Assembly: GCA_022702545.1 (NCBI GenBank)
Contig: JAHRBC010000003.1
Location: 3,658,001-3,722,000, forward strand
Length of the DNA stretch: 64,000 nt
Origin: Phycomyces nitens
Lineage: Eukaryota > Mucoromycota > Mucoromycetes > Mucorales > Phycomycetaceae
Reading direction: 5' to 3'
Each line of letters opens with the position of its first letter. The first letter of the stretch is position 1. Below, in pieces: positions 47,913 through 60,200 of this stretch. The translations under genes and the position numbers were made by a program. A model generated the notes under the pieces. It saw nothing but the letters and a program-made list of their open reading frames with translations, ran no database searches and was not told where the DNA came from.

Positions 47913-47917
47913 TCGCC

Positions 47918-48172
47918 ATGTCTGACCTGGCTACCGTTGTTGACGTACCTTCCCAAAAGACAGGGTAAGTTGTCTTTGGATTATTTACCGAGAACCACCA
48001 AAATACTCAACTATCTTGCCAGTCCTTCCCAGGCTATCATTGATTGTGCCAGTGGTACTGTGGGTGGAATTGTCCAAGTACTCGTTGGTCAGGTAAGGAC
48101 AGATGGCCAGTAGACTGTCTCTAATGACACATTTATTTTGACAGCCATTCGATACCGTCAAAGTGGTAAGAT

Positions 48173-48215
<43 letters not shown>

Positions 48216-49237
48216 GTAACAGCAAAAAAAGGACCTTTTGAATCGACTGTCCAACTAACTAACTAACTTTCTTTCTTTAAAAGCGTCTTCAAACACAATC
48301 TACCACTAACCCCGTTTACTCTGGTATGATGGACTGTGTACGTCAGATCAGACAGCGTGAAGGTCTTGGAGGCTTCTACAAGGTAAACTAGTGGTAAAAT
48401 AACCACATCAAAATAAATAAAAAAATTGCTACTTTGGGATATTTTTTCTCACATCTTCCGACACCCGCTCTTGATTCGTTCAGGGCACGACAACCCCACT
48501 GGTCGGTATCGGTGCCTGCGTATCGATTCAATTCGTCGTCCTCGAGTCAATGAAACGCACCTTTGCTGGAAAGAACAATGATCCCTTGACAAACACTCAG
48601 TTCTATCTTGCTGGTGCTGCAAGTGGTGTTGCCAACTCTGTTGTGTCTGGCCCTGTTGAGCATATCCGTACCCGTCTCCAGGTCCAGACTGGCCCCAATG
48701 GATACAAGGGTCCTGTTGACTGCATCAAGCAGATCTATAGTGCTCATGGTCTTGCAGGAATCTACAAGGGCCAGGCAATCACTGTCCTCAGGGAATTCCA
48801 GGGCTATGGTGCTTATTTCTTGGCCTATGAGTGGTTGGTGAAGCGATCGATGGAGAAGACCCAGCGCAAGAGAGCCGAACTGCCTGCATGGGAAGTGTGC
48901 ATGTACGGTGCTGCTGCTGGTTATGCCATGTGGATGACCGTATATCCTGTCGATATCATCAAATCCAAGCTCCAGACCGATGGTTTTGATAAGGCTACCC
49001 GCAAATACTCATCTTCTCTTGATTGTGCCCGCAAGATTATGGCTGTTGAAGGATTTGGTGGTTTCTTTAGAGGTATTGGTGTTTGTCTGTTGAGAGCAGC
49101 ACCTTCCAACGCTGCTACATTTATGGGGTAAGTCAACAAGTGTGTGAATATTTTTGGTCTTTTTTATTTATTGATCATTTTACTTGCATTTTTGTTTTTA
49201 TAGCTTTGAATTAGCCATGCGCATGTTCTCTTCTTAG
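47918..49237 (+). CDS. Mitochondrial carrier, YMC/carnitine-carrier subgroup
   Basis: Six-helix inner-membrane transporter. Six exons: 47918-47964, 48023-48092, 48145-48165, 48284-48382, 48484-49127 and 49204-49237, about 304 residues. The three carrier repeats carry 'PFDTVKVRLQ', 'PVEHIRTRLQ' and 'PVDIIKSKLQ' signatures. PVEHIRTRLQ together with 'REFQGYGAYFLAYEW' points to the Ymc1/Ymc2 amino-acid carriers (glutamate/glycine), close to the carnitine/acylcarnitine carrier; substrate is inferred. The first signature is carried almost alone on a 21-nt exon (PFDTVKV). The following intron holds a CAA repeat and tandem AACT units before the acceptor. Convergent with the TPT gene. Confidence 0.92.
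48173..48216. repeat. CAA trinucleotide repeat in carrier intron 3
   Basis: About 14 CAA units directly after the donor GTAAGATAA of the intron that follows the 21-nt exon. Further downstream a run of AACTAACTAACT gives several overlapping branch-site candidates before a TTTCTTTCTTT tract. Confidence 0.9.
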
Positions 49238-49560
49238 ATTCCAAAGATTATATATTATACTCATACATTTGCATCAAATACACTCTCTATTTTTCGTTTT
49301 ATTTTTGGTCGAATATATCTCAAGTAGATGGATATTTAAAACTAGCTACCTTTGCATGTATTCTTATCTGTTGTCCTTTATGACCAAAGCCTTGGGTCTA
49401 AAGGCTATAGAGCCCAAGATACCTCGACTATCCGAGTACTTGCTCTTGACATAAATTGTCCTCTCAATATGGCTATATAGAATCCAAAAAAAAAAGACAA
49501 GACAAGACAGAATAAATCGTTTCATTAACCACAGATATTCTTGTCTTGACTTTTAAAAAC

Positions 49561-50726
49561 TTACATATACCAGATCCCACCAGTCAAGGTGAGCAATATT
49601 CCCAATCCTCCAAGGCTAATAATATCAGCCTTGAAGACCACAAGAGAAAAGCCAATCGATAACACTTGCTTCGCGTTTTCTGATCAATAACAACCGTCAG
49701 CCAACCATAGATTTCTTTACGTTACTCTTACCAACTACTGTCATGGTCAATGGACTGGTCTTCTTGTTGGCAATAAAGCTTGTCATACTCACAAAGAACC
49801 CAAGTAGGCCATTCACCAACAGAGCACCAGACAGAAGCCATGTGGAATTGATTTCAAAGAATCGGTTGACTTTTGATATTTCACCCGTGAGATGGGAATG
49901 GAGCATGGCCTGTAGGAATTCCAGGGGAGCTATGCGCAACAAGAGATCGATTGGATGTAGCTCTAGGCGACCAACCTGAACTCGGTTGATTACAATGGTA
50001 TTTATGGCAGCCAATATTGTACCAAGAACAGTCAAGAGGAATCCAGTCTTGGTATAATTATAGTTCCCAAAGGTAGCAAATACAACGCCTAATATTATCT
50101 ATATGGATTGTATTCATATGTATTGTATATTAGCATATACCTGTAGTCCTTTAGTCAAAAAAAAAATTACTTGCTGGTAAAAGTGAGCAATAGATTATTC
50201 GAGGATAAGTGTTTTTCATGAACATTCGAGAGAACATGATAACAAATACTGGGCTCATGGCACGTACTACTTGATGGAACTAGGATAATGGGTGAGCGAG
50301 ACTTGGAGGGGTGCAATTTAATCCTTACAGGCACCGAGACCATATGTCTAATAATTAAACCAATCATTAAACTGGGAAATTTGTAACTAAATAACTAAAT
50401 AAATAAAATACTTGCAATGATAGATTGCTAATGGCAATGTTGATTGTATACAATACAGAACACAACAGTATGGCTATATACTCTGCCTCTTTTAGTTTTA
50501 CTGGACTATAGTTGGTCAGGCTACAGTACACAGTAGATCCTATTGAACCACACAAGGTCTGAATGGTGACTAGTGTCCATGGGAATGGGAATTCAAAGTG
50601 GGTCATGATGATCTTGTTGTAAAAGGCTAATGTCAATGTTAAGAAAAGATACATGGCTATCCAGACTATGGGCGAGTCTATAGATCTGCCTTTTGGCCAG
50701 CATGAGAATATTATGTTTTGTGCCAT
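49561..50726 (-). CDS. Triose-phosphate-transporter (TPT) family membrane protein
   Basis: Drug/metabolite transporter superfamily protein with about ten helices, usually in Golgi or ER, exchanging phosphorylated sugars or nucleotide-sugars; substrate unknown. Five minus-strand exons: 50726-50416, 50347-50329, 50279-50175, 50098-49732 and 49679-49561, about 306 residues. 'FYNKIIMTHFEFPFPWTLVT' and 'SLHMVSVPFHQVVRA' are TPT hallmarks, followed by 'GVVFATFGNYNYTKTGFLLT' and 'TMTVV...NAKQVLSI'. Exon 2 is 19 nt. Introns 1 and 3 both need GC donors (ATT|GCAAGT, CCA|GCAAGT); with them the conserved segment joins perfectly. TPT genes flank the mating locus in Mucoromycotina and Microsporidia; an HMG-box gene lies 7 kb away here. 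Confidence 0.88.
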
Positions 50727-53700
50727 ATCAATAAGAAGCCTTGGTGTTTAGAATAGTCTTGAAAGGAAAATATATGATGGGGCGGAAAAATATTATTTTC
50801 TCTGCTATTTTTTTTTAAATATCAATGTTCGTCTTGGATATCTATACATATATTCTTAAAATAGTTAAAGTTGTGCATTATTGATCCTTGTACTTTTGAA
50901 GAGCATCCTACTCTCTGGTTTCTGGTAGTAAGATCAAGGCCATATACCAATGGTTCAACAGTGAAATTGACATTTGGATTATTAGAAAGAATCTACCAAC
51001 AAGAAACATTTATACAGACAAGTATTATCTGATCCTCTTTACAGATCCACGGTAGATTAACCAATTGTCTTTATCTCGCCCTTTTTGGCCTTTTTTTTTT
51101 CAACAATAATTCACAGACTATTGATACATTCAATTGAGCAAAATATGGTCAACTATAAACATGTTTCTATAATCTATACAGCACAGAATAGATAATCTTT
51201 AATGCCATGAAAAATAAGTGTGCAAATAGTGGATCTGATATCCTCTTGGACATCAATAAACTTTGCAATATTTTATCTTGTGACCCGTCAATTGGAATCT
51301 GCTGAATCACTAGATCAAGTTTGATTATCCTAGTCATTGAATCAAAACGTTCTGATATTGTATCCTGACCCCTTGATGACGGTTCTGGCTCTAAATATCT
51401 TTACACCAGCATTAGCCGAGTCCCCCCGCAGCGATATTCCAAGGCTTTTATTGTTCACCAATCACATCTTTTTCTAGATCTGGCCCTGTGTATCACCACA
51501 CGTTTAAAATAAAATAATATATGGGGTTTTGGAAAGCAGTGTGACAGGGAAAAAAAAAGGGTGCCTGGCCAAATAGAACATAACTTTATATGGTGATCTT
51601 TATTTATAGCCAAAATGATTGATTATCATAAAGATCCCGCACAAAACATCAGTTCCATTCGGTCCCAAACCTCCTATGTATCCATTCATTGTGCCAAAAA
51701 TATCTTGCCAGGCATTGCAGTGTATACAAAATAATGGATAAAGATATTCCGATATTAAACCCTTTTTTATAAACACTAAAGTGGATCTTTATTATGTCTT
51801 TACAGGTTAACGTAGGGTTCAATATATAATACAATTCAACGGTACTAAAGATGAGCATAAAGATCCATTTATCTAGTCAATTACCAGTACATAATTTGTA
51901 CCTATTGATGCATGGATGATCCCAGTGGACAAATCAAGTAAAAAAGAAAAGAAAAGAAAAGAAAGGTACATCAAAAAGCTATCTTGGCCAGTCGATAAAG
52001 AGCATAAGACGATGGATAATTGTTCTTTAATCGAGGTTGATGTCTTTTGGAATCTTTGATATTTGAACATAATTATCGATGAACAGATAACAATAGTACA
52101 AATCTGATTTATTTTAATTATCGCCTTGGAATCTTTTCATGGCTGTAATTATAAACAAGCCCTTTTACAAAATCCTAGAAAAATGTAATAAACTCCTTTT
52201 TTGAGGCAGGATAGTTGGTAAGCTAGGAGGTTTGGAAGCGAAAATCCATCCTTGCTAGTGAGCCTTAAAGAGATGATGCATATACTATATTTATAATATA
52301 AAGGAGAAGCAATGTCTACTCGTTAATCAGAAATGATAGATTTGATAAACCCTTTGCATTCATATAATCTTGATATAATTCCATAAGATTCACAAGCAGT
52401 TTTCTGTATTAAATTTATATTTATATATATAAAGGCACCTAGATCTAAAGACTAGATGGGAATCAATTGATGGTCCCTGATGCTGTTCATAATTTTAATT
52501 TGCAAGTAAATCAACAAGATTTATTTGTCACTTATGTATATTCTATCATTTACTTTTTTATAGATTGCCATTTTATGTATGTTGAACTAGTGGTTTTTGA
52601 CATCATCAATTCTTGATAGATCCAAAGAAAAGCTGGCTTCTGTTCTTGGTATCATTTACATCTCTTCTTTGGCTCTAAAGTATCAAGGAGCTTGGTAATG
52701 TAGTCATATTCTCTAACGTGCCTGAAGCTGTATGTATCATTTAAGGTGCTATAATAGGACTCTGGTTATATATATATACATGCCATGACATGGACCAAGA
52801 TGTATGTCAAGATATAGGTCTGTGAGTCGCATAATATAATGCTTGCTGTATACCAAAAGATAACTGTATAAAGTCTTGTAGAAATGCATCTTGTACTTTT
52901 TGTTCTGGAAACCTCCCCATGAACAAATGTCCAAACAACTACAAATACTTTTGGCTGCAAGTACCCTACTTTCTATTTGTCAAAACATGGTGATATTATT
53001 TATTTTAATCATTGTTGTCTCTTGAACTTGTATTTTACTTTATTTCTGGTATATTACAGGTATTCTTCTTGGGGAAAAATGGTTTTTATATCAGTACTGT
53101 ATAACCAGAGTGATACAGAACAATACTGATCCTTGTGAGCAAAATAAAAGCAACCTTGTTATTCTGAGAATTTGGTTAACAATATTTTAGTCAGCAAGGG
53201 GCCCAGGCAAATAGTAAAACTTGGCTCACCAAATCAAACAAACGCGTATCATGATGTTTATAACTTGCAGTCAAGGCATCTGATCTTATTCCCCTTCATC
53301 TACACTAATTGTGGCCACTCTTTAAAAAAAAGGAGTAATTGAAAGGGGGGTTACTAAATATCCAGTGATTATAGGTATAGTTTGATATCTGTTGAAAGTC
53401 TTGGCTAGTCTTATAAAGTGAAAAAGAGATGTTTTATTTATAGATTATACTGCTTAAAGGTAGCTGTTGCTCCAAAGATTTCGTTTGGCAACGAGTATAT
53501 TAAGTATAAATCTATAAAGATGTCTGCTACAAGATCCTATAAATTAAAAAAAAAACCCTTTTTTTTGTAGATCAATTTCTAGACTATTTTTTCCTTGACT
53601 TTTATTCAATGTATTATGGATAATATAGTGCTTAAAAAGTCAAGTTTCTGCTAGAGATAATTATATGCACAAGCAAGCGCATCATATAATCAAAAATGGC

Positions 53701-54192
53701 TTACAGTGAAAATCATTTGAGGAGTGTATCAAGGTAAATTAGACAGTTGAACCGAATTCTTATCCTTGTTAACTTATACTTATGTATGTAAAATGTAATC
53801 AATAAAGTATATCTTATTTTGAGGGGACGTCTAGACATAAACGGCGTACACTGTAAATATAATTGTCCGGATTTGACGATTCTTCCATGTAACCGTAATT
53901 GAAAATAGAGAAAAGTCTATAAAGAGGATTATTGGCATCTTCTCAATGACACATCAATGATCCTTACACAACGGCAAAACAATATAAAACACCAAGTCAG
54001 CTTTGGATCAAACTTCATTGATTGGATAAAATGCATTCAAGGAAACACAGCTATCTGATGAAGGCGGGGAGAAGACGGGCCTGCTAATTGCACAGTCCAG
54101 GTAACGAGGTGGCAAAAAAAAATAGTATATATATAGCGATTGATCTGTCAAGGAAATATAATTTATTCATCTTGATCTCTTTTCTTATATAA
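50727..54192. other. 3.5 kb AT-rich gene-free spacer
   Basis: No ORF chain or domain was recognised on either strand. The DNA has many A/T runs, a GAAAA repeat at 51942-51964 and scattered ATATAT segments. ORFs of 60-70 codons on the minus strand look like AT-rich noise. TATATATAG lies about 60 bases before the MFS start at 54193 and could serve as its TATA element. Confidence 0.5.
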
Positions 54193-56024
54193 ATGAGTCC
54201 AATGAATAGCAGTACGACAATTGATATAAGTACCAACGAAAAGGTAGCTCCCTCTGGTTCGAAACACTACTTTCTCTCGAGATTCTTGATCTCTCCTCCT
54301 GTCGAGAATGATCCACGGTCGTTGAGTTCAAGAAAAAAGTCAACAATTCTCTTTTGCTTGGCAATCTTGGTCAGTACTGGCGGGTTTTCCAGTACGATCT
54401 ACTTCCCAGGTAAGTCTTGTAGCCAACGATAATTAGCAGATCCATTAATTACCACCTCTTTATATTAGCATTGCCACAGATCGAAATCGATTTCAAGTCT
54501 ACTCCCATCATGGCAACATTAACAGCCGCGATGTTTATCCTCTTCATGGGAATCTCACCCATCTTTTGGGCTGCATTCTCAGACCATTACCATATTCGCC
54601 GTTTTCCCAATATACTGTCAATGGTGATCTTTACAGCCTCGTCGCTGGGAGCTGTTTTTGTCACCAATATTGGAGGTCTTATTGCCTTGAGATGTATTCA
54701 GTCCATTGGTTCTTCTTGTGTACAAGCCGTAGGAGCAGGTTTGTAATATAGACTGGCTAAAAAAGATGTTTTTGATATATATATATATATGTATTAACAT
54801 CATTATATTTAATAGGTGTCATTGCTGTAAGTAACTGAATTCGATCAAAATACCCTTAATTTGACTCGAGATGGCATATCTGATCTATATTTTTCTTTTC
54901 TAGGATATTTACCCTCTTGAGCAACGTGGTGCAGCCTTTGGAAAATTCTTTCTTGCATTGTTTATTGGCCCTCTTCTTGGTAAAACAAAATACGAAAAAA
55001 AATTGGGTATCAAAATCTAAACTCTCCTTTCTAGGTCCTATCATTGGTGGCTTCCTTACTATGAGCGATGCATCATGGAAGGCTACATTTTGGTTCACAT
55101 TTGCCTATGGTGTTTTTATTGTCATTTTCTGCTTTATCTTCATGGACGAAACTTACCGGGATAACGAAAAGTTTGATCTTGAGCTTCCAATGCAAACCCC
55201 CCGGGAAAACGATACGTTGAGTACCACAGGCACAGTTCTGAGTGAAAACCAGCCTCCAAAGTCAGCCGAAATAGTCGAGAGCGTACCTGTCAAGCCAAAG
55301 ACAATCAACCCAATTGCACCCTTATTTTTGTTGCGCCACCCCTTTGTATTTCTGCCTTCCTTTAGTGGAGCAGTCGCATTTGGTGGCATGTTTGCTGTCG
55401 AGACAATGATACCAATCGTCTATACCGAGAACTATGGTTTTCCTGCCTGGAAGACAGGTAAAAGATAATTAGTAGTAATTTCCGTGTTAATGCTTTATCG
55501 TTCCCCTTTTAGGTCTAAGCTATCTAGGCGCGGGTGTGGGTAACGTACTTGGAACGGTAATGAGCAGCTATATATCCGACCGAGCTGTACTTCGGGCAAG
55601 AGAAAAGAGAGGCGGACGTGAAGTCGTAGAGGATCGCTTGACACCCAACCTCTGGATTTCTGGCTTCTTTTTCATGCCTTTTGGCTTACTCTTGTTTGGC
55701 TGGATGGCCGAGCGCAAGTTTTCAGTGTGGGCTTGTATCATTGGATTTGGCTGTCAATCATTTGGTATGAACCAGATCATGTCTGCCACGGCGGCATATC
55801 TTGTGGATGCCGTACCGGGACAGGGTGCCTCGGCTTCCGCTGCAGCCAACATGATGCGTATGTGTATGGCCTGTGTCTTGACACTTGTTGTATCTCCCTT
55901 GATGGATTCTATTGGCACCGGTTGGACAACCGTGTTTTTGGCAGGCCTTTCTTGGTTTGCCATGGTTATTCTGGTCATTGTTGTAATCTTTGGTGAACGG
56001 CTTCGAAAGTGGAGTGGATTTTAA
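54193..56024 (+). CDS. Major facilitator (DHA1-type) transporter, paralogue 2
   Basis: Close paralogue of the transporter at 33855-35653. Six exons: 54193-54409, 54469-54738, 54816-54826, 54904-54979, 55035-55457 and 55513-56024, about 502 residues. Exons 2, 3 and 4 have exactly the same lengths as in the paralogue (270, 11 and 76 nt) and all intron phases agree. 'SDHYHIRRFPNILSM', 'ALFIGPLLG', 'DETYRDNEKFD' and 'DAVPGQGASASAA' align with the other copy without gaps. The central cytoplasmic loop is longer here (about 21 codons). The N-terminal 45 residues are polar and Ser-rich and differ between copies. Substrate unknown; DHA1 fungal members export drugs and small organic molecules. Confidence 0.92.
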
Positions 56025-56494
56025 ATATTTCACTATATTGCAGTCATTATCCTGTAAACCTAATACGATCATCAGCATACAATTACTACTTAAACTTTCA
56101 TTATTATATTCAATATTTATAACCATCTCATGTACACTTTACTGTCATTATTCATCAATAATATTTCTTTCACCAGTAGCACAAATGCACTCGCAAGATC
56201 TTTATTTATTTATCTGTTTATTTAGTTTGTATAAAAGAGAGATTTGTGCACCCTTGTATATTCCATGTCAATTGGTCTAATATGATGGACTATGAGTTCG
56301 TTGCCTGGCTATACAAAGAGAGGCCATGGTAAGATTGGGTTTATACGATACTCTAGGTCTGAATGGATTAATCTTTTTATTTTATTATTTTATTTTATTT
56401 TTTATAAGCAGAACGTGTTATTTGTCAATAATCTACTAGTCTGTACAACAGTCTAACCTGGTCCTAGACAAACACGTTACTTTTACCGAAAGTT

Positions 56495-56632
56495 TTATTT
56501 CTTTTTGAAATTAACAATAAAGAAGCCCTGTGAAAAGGTAAAAAAGCCAGGTTTAAGTTCATCAACCGCCCAGTAAATCATTTCTGCCATTTGATTCTCT
56601 CCGTCCTCAAAGCGCCGTTTGGGCGATCGCAT
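56495..56632 (-). CDS. Short ORF of unknown function
   Basis: 45 codons on the minus strand, starting MRSPKRRFEDGENQ and containing 'MIYWAVDELKPGFF'. The first third is strongly charged, unlike the AT-rich noise around it, which suggests a real exon or a remnant. No family recognised and no obvious splice partner. Confidence 0.2.
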   Translation of the reverse strand: MRSPKRRFEDGENQMAEMIYWAVDELKPGFFTFSQGFFIVNFKKK

Positions 56633-56830
56633 CGTAAGTTGGTTTTTTTTATACACATATATATATAATATTTTTTTATAATCCAAACAGAAATATTATG
56701 TATGTATATATATCAAAAAGAACAAATTTCTATATAGACAACAGTGTGTTCTCTACAAAACACGATATCAATGTATTCTTCAAGGACTCTAGTCCTACAT
56801 CTTTTGTAAATTTTGCCTTTTTGTTTGTAG

Positions 56831-57083
56831 ACACTATGTGGTACAGAGCGGAGCACGGTTGTTTGATTATATGGTGCAACAACGAGGACGGAGAGGAAAG
56901 CGGGAATCCTGAAGATTGGTTAAACTATATGGCATACGATGCAGGCAATGATCTAATGGTTCTTGGTAAAAGCTAATCATCAACAGGGTCAAACAGGCAA
57001 GAAATGTACCATTTGGTAGCAAAATTTATGACCAAATTTGTTCAAGAACATAAATATGGCTCAAGAGAACGAATCAAACGACA
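56831..57083 (+). CDS. Possible exon or gene remnant of unknown function
   Basis: After an acceptor-like TTTGTAG, an open frame reads 'MWYRAEHGCLIIWCNNEDGE' and 'SGNPEDWLNYMAYDAGNDL', ending near 56976. A second open piece, in another frame (56988-57083), reads 'EMYHLVAKFMTKFVQEHKYG' and ends at a TAG. Joining them would need an intron of about 20-30 nt, too short for this genome, or a frameshift. Composition looks coding. I recognise no family; it may be a broken gene. Confidence 0.25.
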
Positions 57084-57296
57084 GAATGGATAGGAGGCAC
57101 AATTACAGACGACAGTTTTTGGTGATGTGTTACAAGAGTGATAAAAAGGTACGAACCGAGAACGATGAATGGAAAACCCTCTCGTTCGAAAACCTATGGC
57201 CACATAAGCAAAAAAAAATAAGCCAGCCAAGCCCTCTCTTTACATTCATTCAACTTGTAATCATCCTGTTTTCATTCTTCCTTTCCTCATCCCGTC

Positions 57297-60200
57297 ATGC
57301 TCTCTGCATCTACCGTATCCTCCGCCTCATCTAGCGCATTCAGCTCCTCATCCGCAACCACTCCTTCATCTCAATATTCAATGGACTCGGCCAAGAAATC
57401 TACCGGCAATCCTTTAACGGACCTGATAGAAGCCGAAAAATCCTATCTAGAGACCCTAAAGATCATTGACATGGTAAAGAACAGACGTTTATCAACTGTT
57501 TTCATGTCTTATTTATCATCATAATTAAATCGTATCAGCAAATCGCACCCATATGGATGAAGCAACCCTCTCCTGCTCCTGATTTCTATGATCTCTTGGG
57601 ATATGTTCATGACATGTACCGAGCAAACAAGCGGTTCTGTTCAGTAAGTACACACATATATATGTGTGATGTACAGTTCGATTGATTTGTTCTTGTAGAA
57701 ATTAGTGAAGATTGCTGGCAATCCACAAGTCTTTAGGGAACTCGGCGATGTGTTGATGCAATGGGTAAATTTATAGATCATGAGCAGAGAGCATACCTAA
57801 CCCAACCTAACCTAACCAATTCCAGGTGGAAGATATGGAGGTTCCTTATGCCAATTTCTCAAGAAGCTTTATCAATGACCTGAACAAACGACAAGACATC
57901 CAGGAAAATCCACAGATCCGTCAATTGTTGAATGTAAGACGATGCCAGTCAATCTCATGAAACTCATCTCTCTGGTCATAGAATCTGTCAGCCAATGTTC
58001 CTTACGAAATCACACTCGAATCACTTTTCAATGCACCAAACCAACAACTAAAATACTACAAAATGCTCTATAGTGTATGTCCTGTGGATTAGAATCCATT
58101 TGTACCAAACCAACAACTAAAAGCAGGAAACAATTATTACAGAGACTATTGGATGGAACCGATCCTGGTAGAGCTGACCACAAACTCTTGCTCCAGGCAA
58201 ACAAACGAATCGATATGATAATGATCATGGCTCAACGAACCATGCCACGAAATATCTCTCCTTTACCTCCTCGGGGAAGAAATGAAGCCACAGAACAACA
58301 GCCACGTGGTATAAAGGGAACTGCCCCTTTACCCCAGATCAATACTGGATTTCAAGAGCACCACAATAATTCAGCAGGCATTTCTGGCTTAGAGCAGCAG
58401 ATCGACAGTCTTAGGGTAGCAGATATATTCAGTGGAATCAGAGTCGTAAGTCTTTCTTTTTTTTTCTTTTTTGGATTTCACTCACTCATTCTTTATTTAT
58501 TTACGCCTCTCAAGAAATATCAATTGCGCTTAAATCCAGTCTCAAAGATTGTCTTGAGAGACAATTTCGTACTTCTTCCAGACCAGAATGGCGGTGCTAC
58601 TGCAAGAGTTCATTTGATATTGACAAACGAGGTCCTAATTGTCTGTCGTGAACAGCCAGGTCTCAAGCCGTACTCTCTAATTTACCCTCCACTCCGCAAT
58701 CACGACATTCAAGTTAAATCTGCATCAATCGAACGTGAACTCGTAGGCGAATACATCATCCAGTTCTCAATTCTCGGTAAAAAGAATCTGACCATGAGGG
58801 CCGACGAGAAAGAAACCAGGAACATCTGGCTGGGCCTCGAGCCAAACGTGTCGAGTTCGCTGACCCTTACAGCAAGACCTCTTATATCAACCGTCCAAAA
58901 ATACCATTCCCAGCCCGGCAACAAAAATACCACAGCCATGTTGACCACTCCTACAGATCAAGGATCGAGAGACAGAGGTGCAGTTTCGCCTCTGGATGAT
59001 GACGACAAAAATACTCCTCAGTTTGATGAAAAGACCTATGAACCACCAAAAATTATTCATACAGCACTTCCTAGCCGCCAAAACGACGATTCTGATGATT
59101 CCCCAGATTCAGAAGACCATGAGTTCAAAAGCATGCTGCTGTCCGGTCGATCTCCAAATGTACCAGTAAATCAGCCAAAGCCTGAAAATAAGTTTGAAGA
59201 CATCATTCCTCGTACGGTGATGATGTTTCCTCAGGTCCCAGGGCACAGTCCAGCGAGTGCTGTAGGAAAGCTTCCTTCCCTTTCATCGGGCTCCCCGGCT
59301 GCAGAGCCAGACCGGATTGCTGTAAAAGAACCCACAAAATCAACCACGGTCAAAATGACGTTTATTCCTCCTGTTGCGGTTCAAAAGATGACAATCGTGA
59401 GCACAGAACCTGGTGCACTATCAGTAGAAACCAGAAACCTCGGTATATCTTCTGATTTGGGCTCTTTGGCTTTGGATGATTCACCAAAGGCTGAAAATCC
59501 AAATGGTTCAGAAGCGGTCCAAAGTTCATCGCCATCTCAGCAGCTACGTTCCAAGGTATCTGAAGAACGTCCAGCGATACCAAATATCGAAAGCATGAAC
59601 AGATCAGGATCACCACACCCAGTTTCACCGCGTCCTATCGAGGTACGCCAAGGAGTCTCTCCTGTGGCCATGCAAGCAGTTACTCAAGCGAACAACTATA
59701 TCTCTGCGGAAGCATCATCACCTCAGACACAAAATGATCCTAAACCCCAAGCCATGCCTACAAATAAGCAGCCTTTTGATGATCGTGAACGAGTAAAGCC
59801 ACCGCCACTCATTCAGACAGACCCTCGACTGGCAGATTCCCGCAGAGAAAATGGGCCTAATAACTCTTCTGCACCCACCACCCCAAACTCTACCTCCCCA
59901 CTTGGAAAGGGTCCTTCTATTCAACAGAATCAGAATATCACACCAAGAGGATCCTCTAGAAATATACCTGGAGATGACCAGCAAGTGTATAACCAGCAGC
60001 AACCTCGTCAGCAGATTCCTCCTCAACAATACCAGAACGGCCCTCGTTCCCAAATCCCACCTCAACAATACCAGCAGCAACCTCGACAGCAGATTCCTCC
60101 TCAACAATACCAGCAGCCTCTCCAACATCATCAAGGATATCCTAATGGATATGGTCGTCCCCTTGGCCCTGGACAACCCATGGCATCTCAGTCATCGCCT

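Noticed and set aside
41660..50726. Calling the region the sex locus
   Set aside because: Four unrelated genes separate the HMG and TPT genes and no RNA helicase gene is present. Kept only as a hypothesis.
51649..52070. Two minus-strand ORFs in the 3.5 kb spacer
   Set aside because: Short, AT-rich, hydrophobic by composition, no domain.
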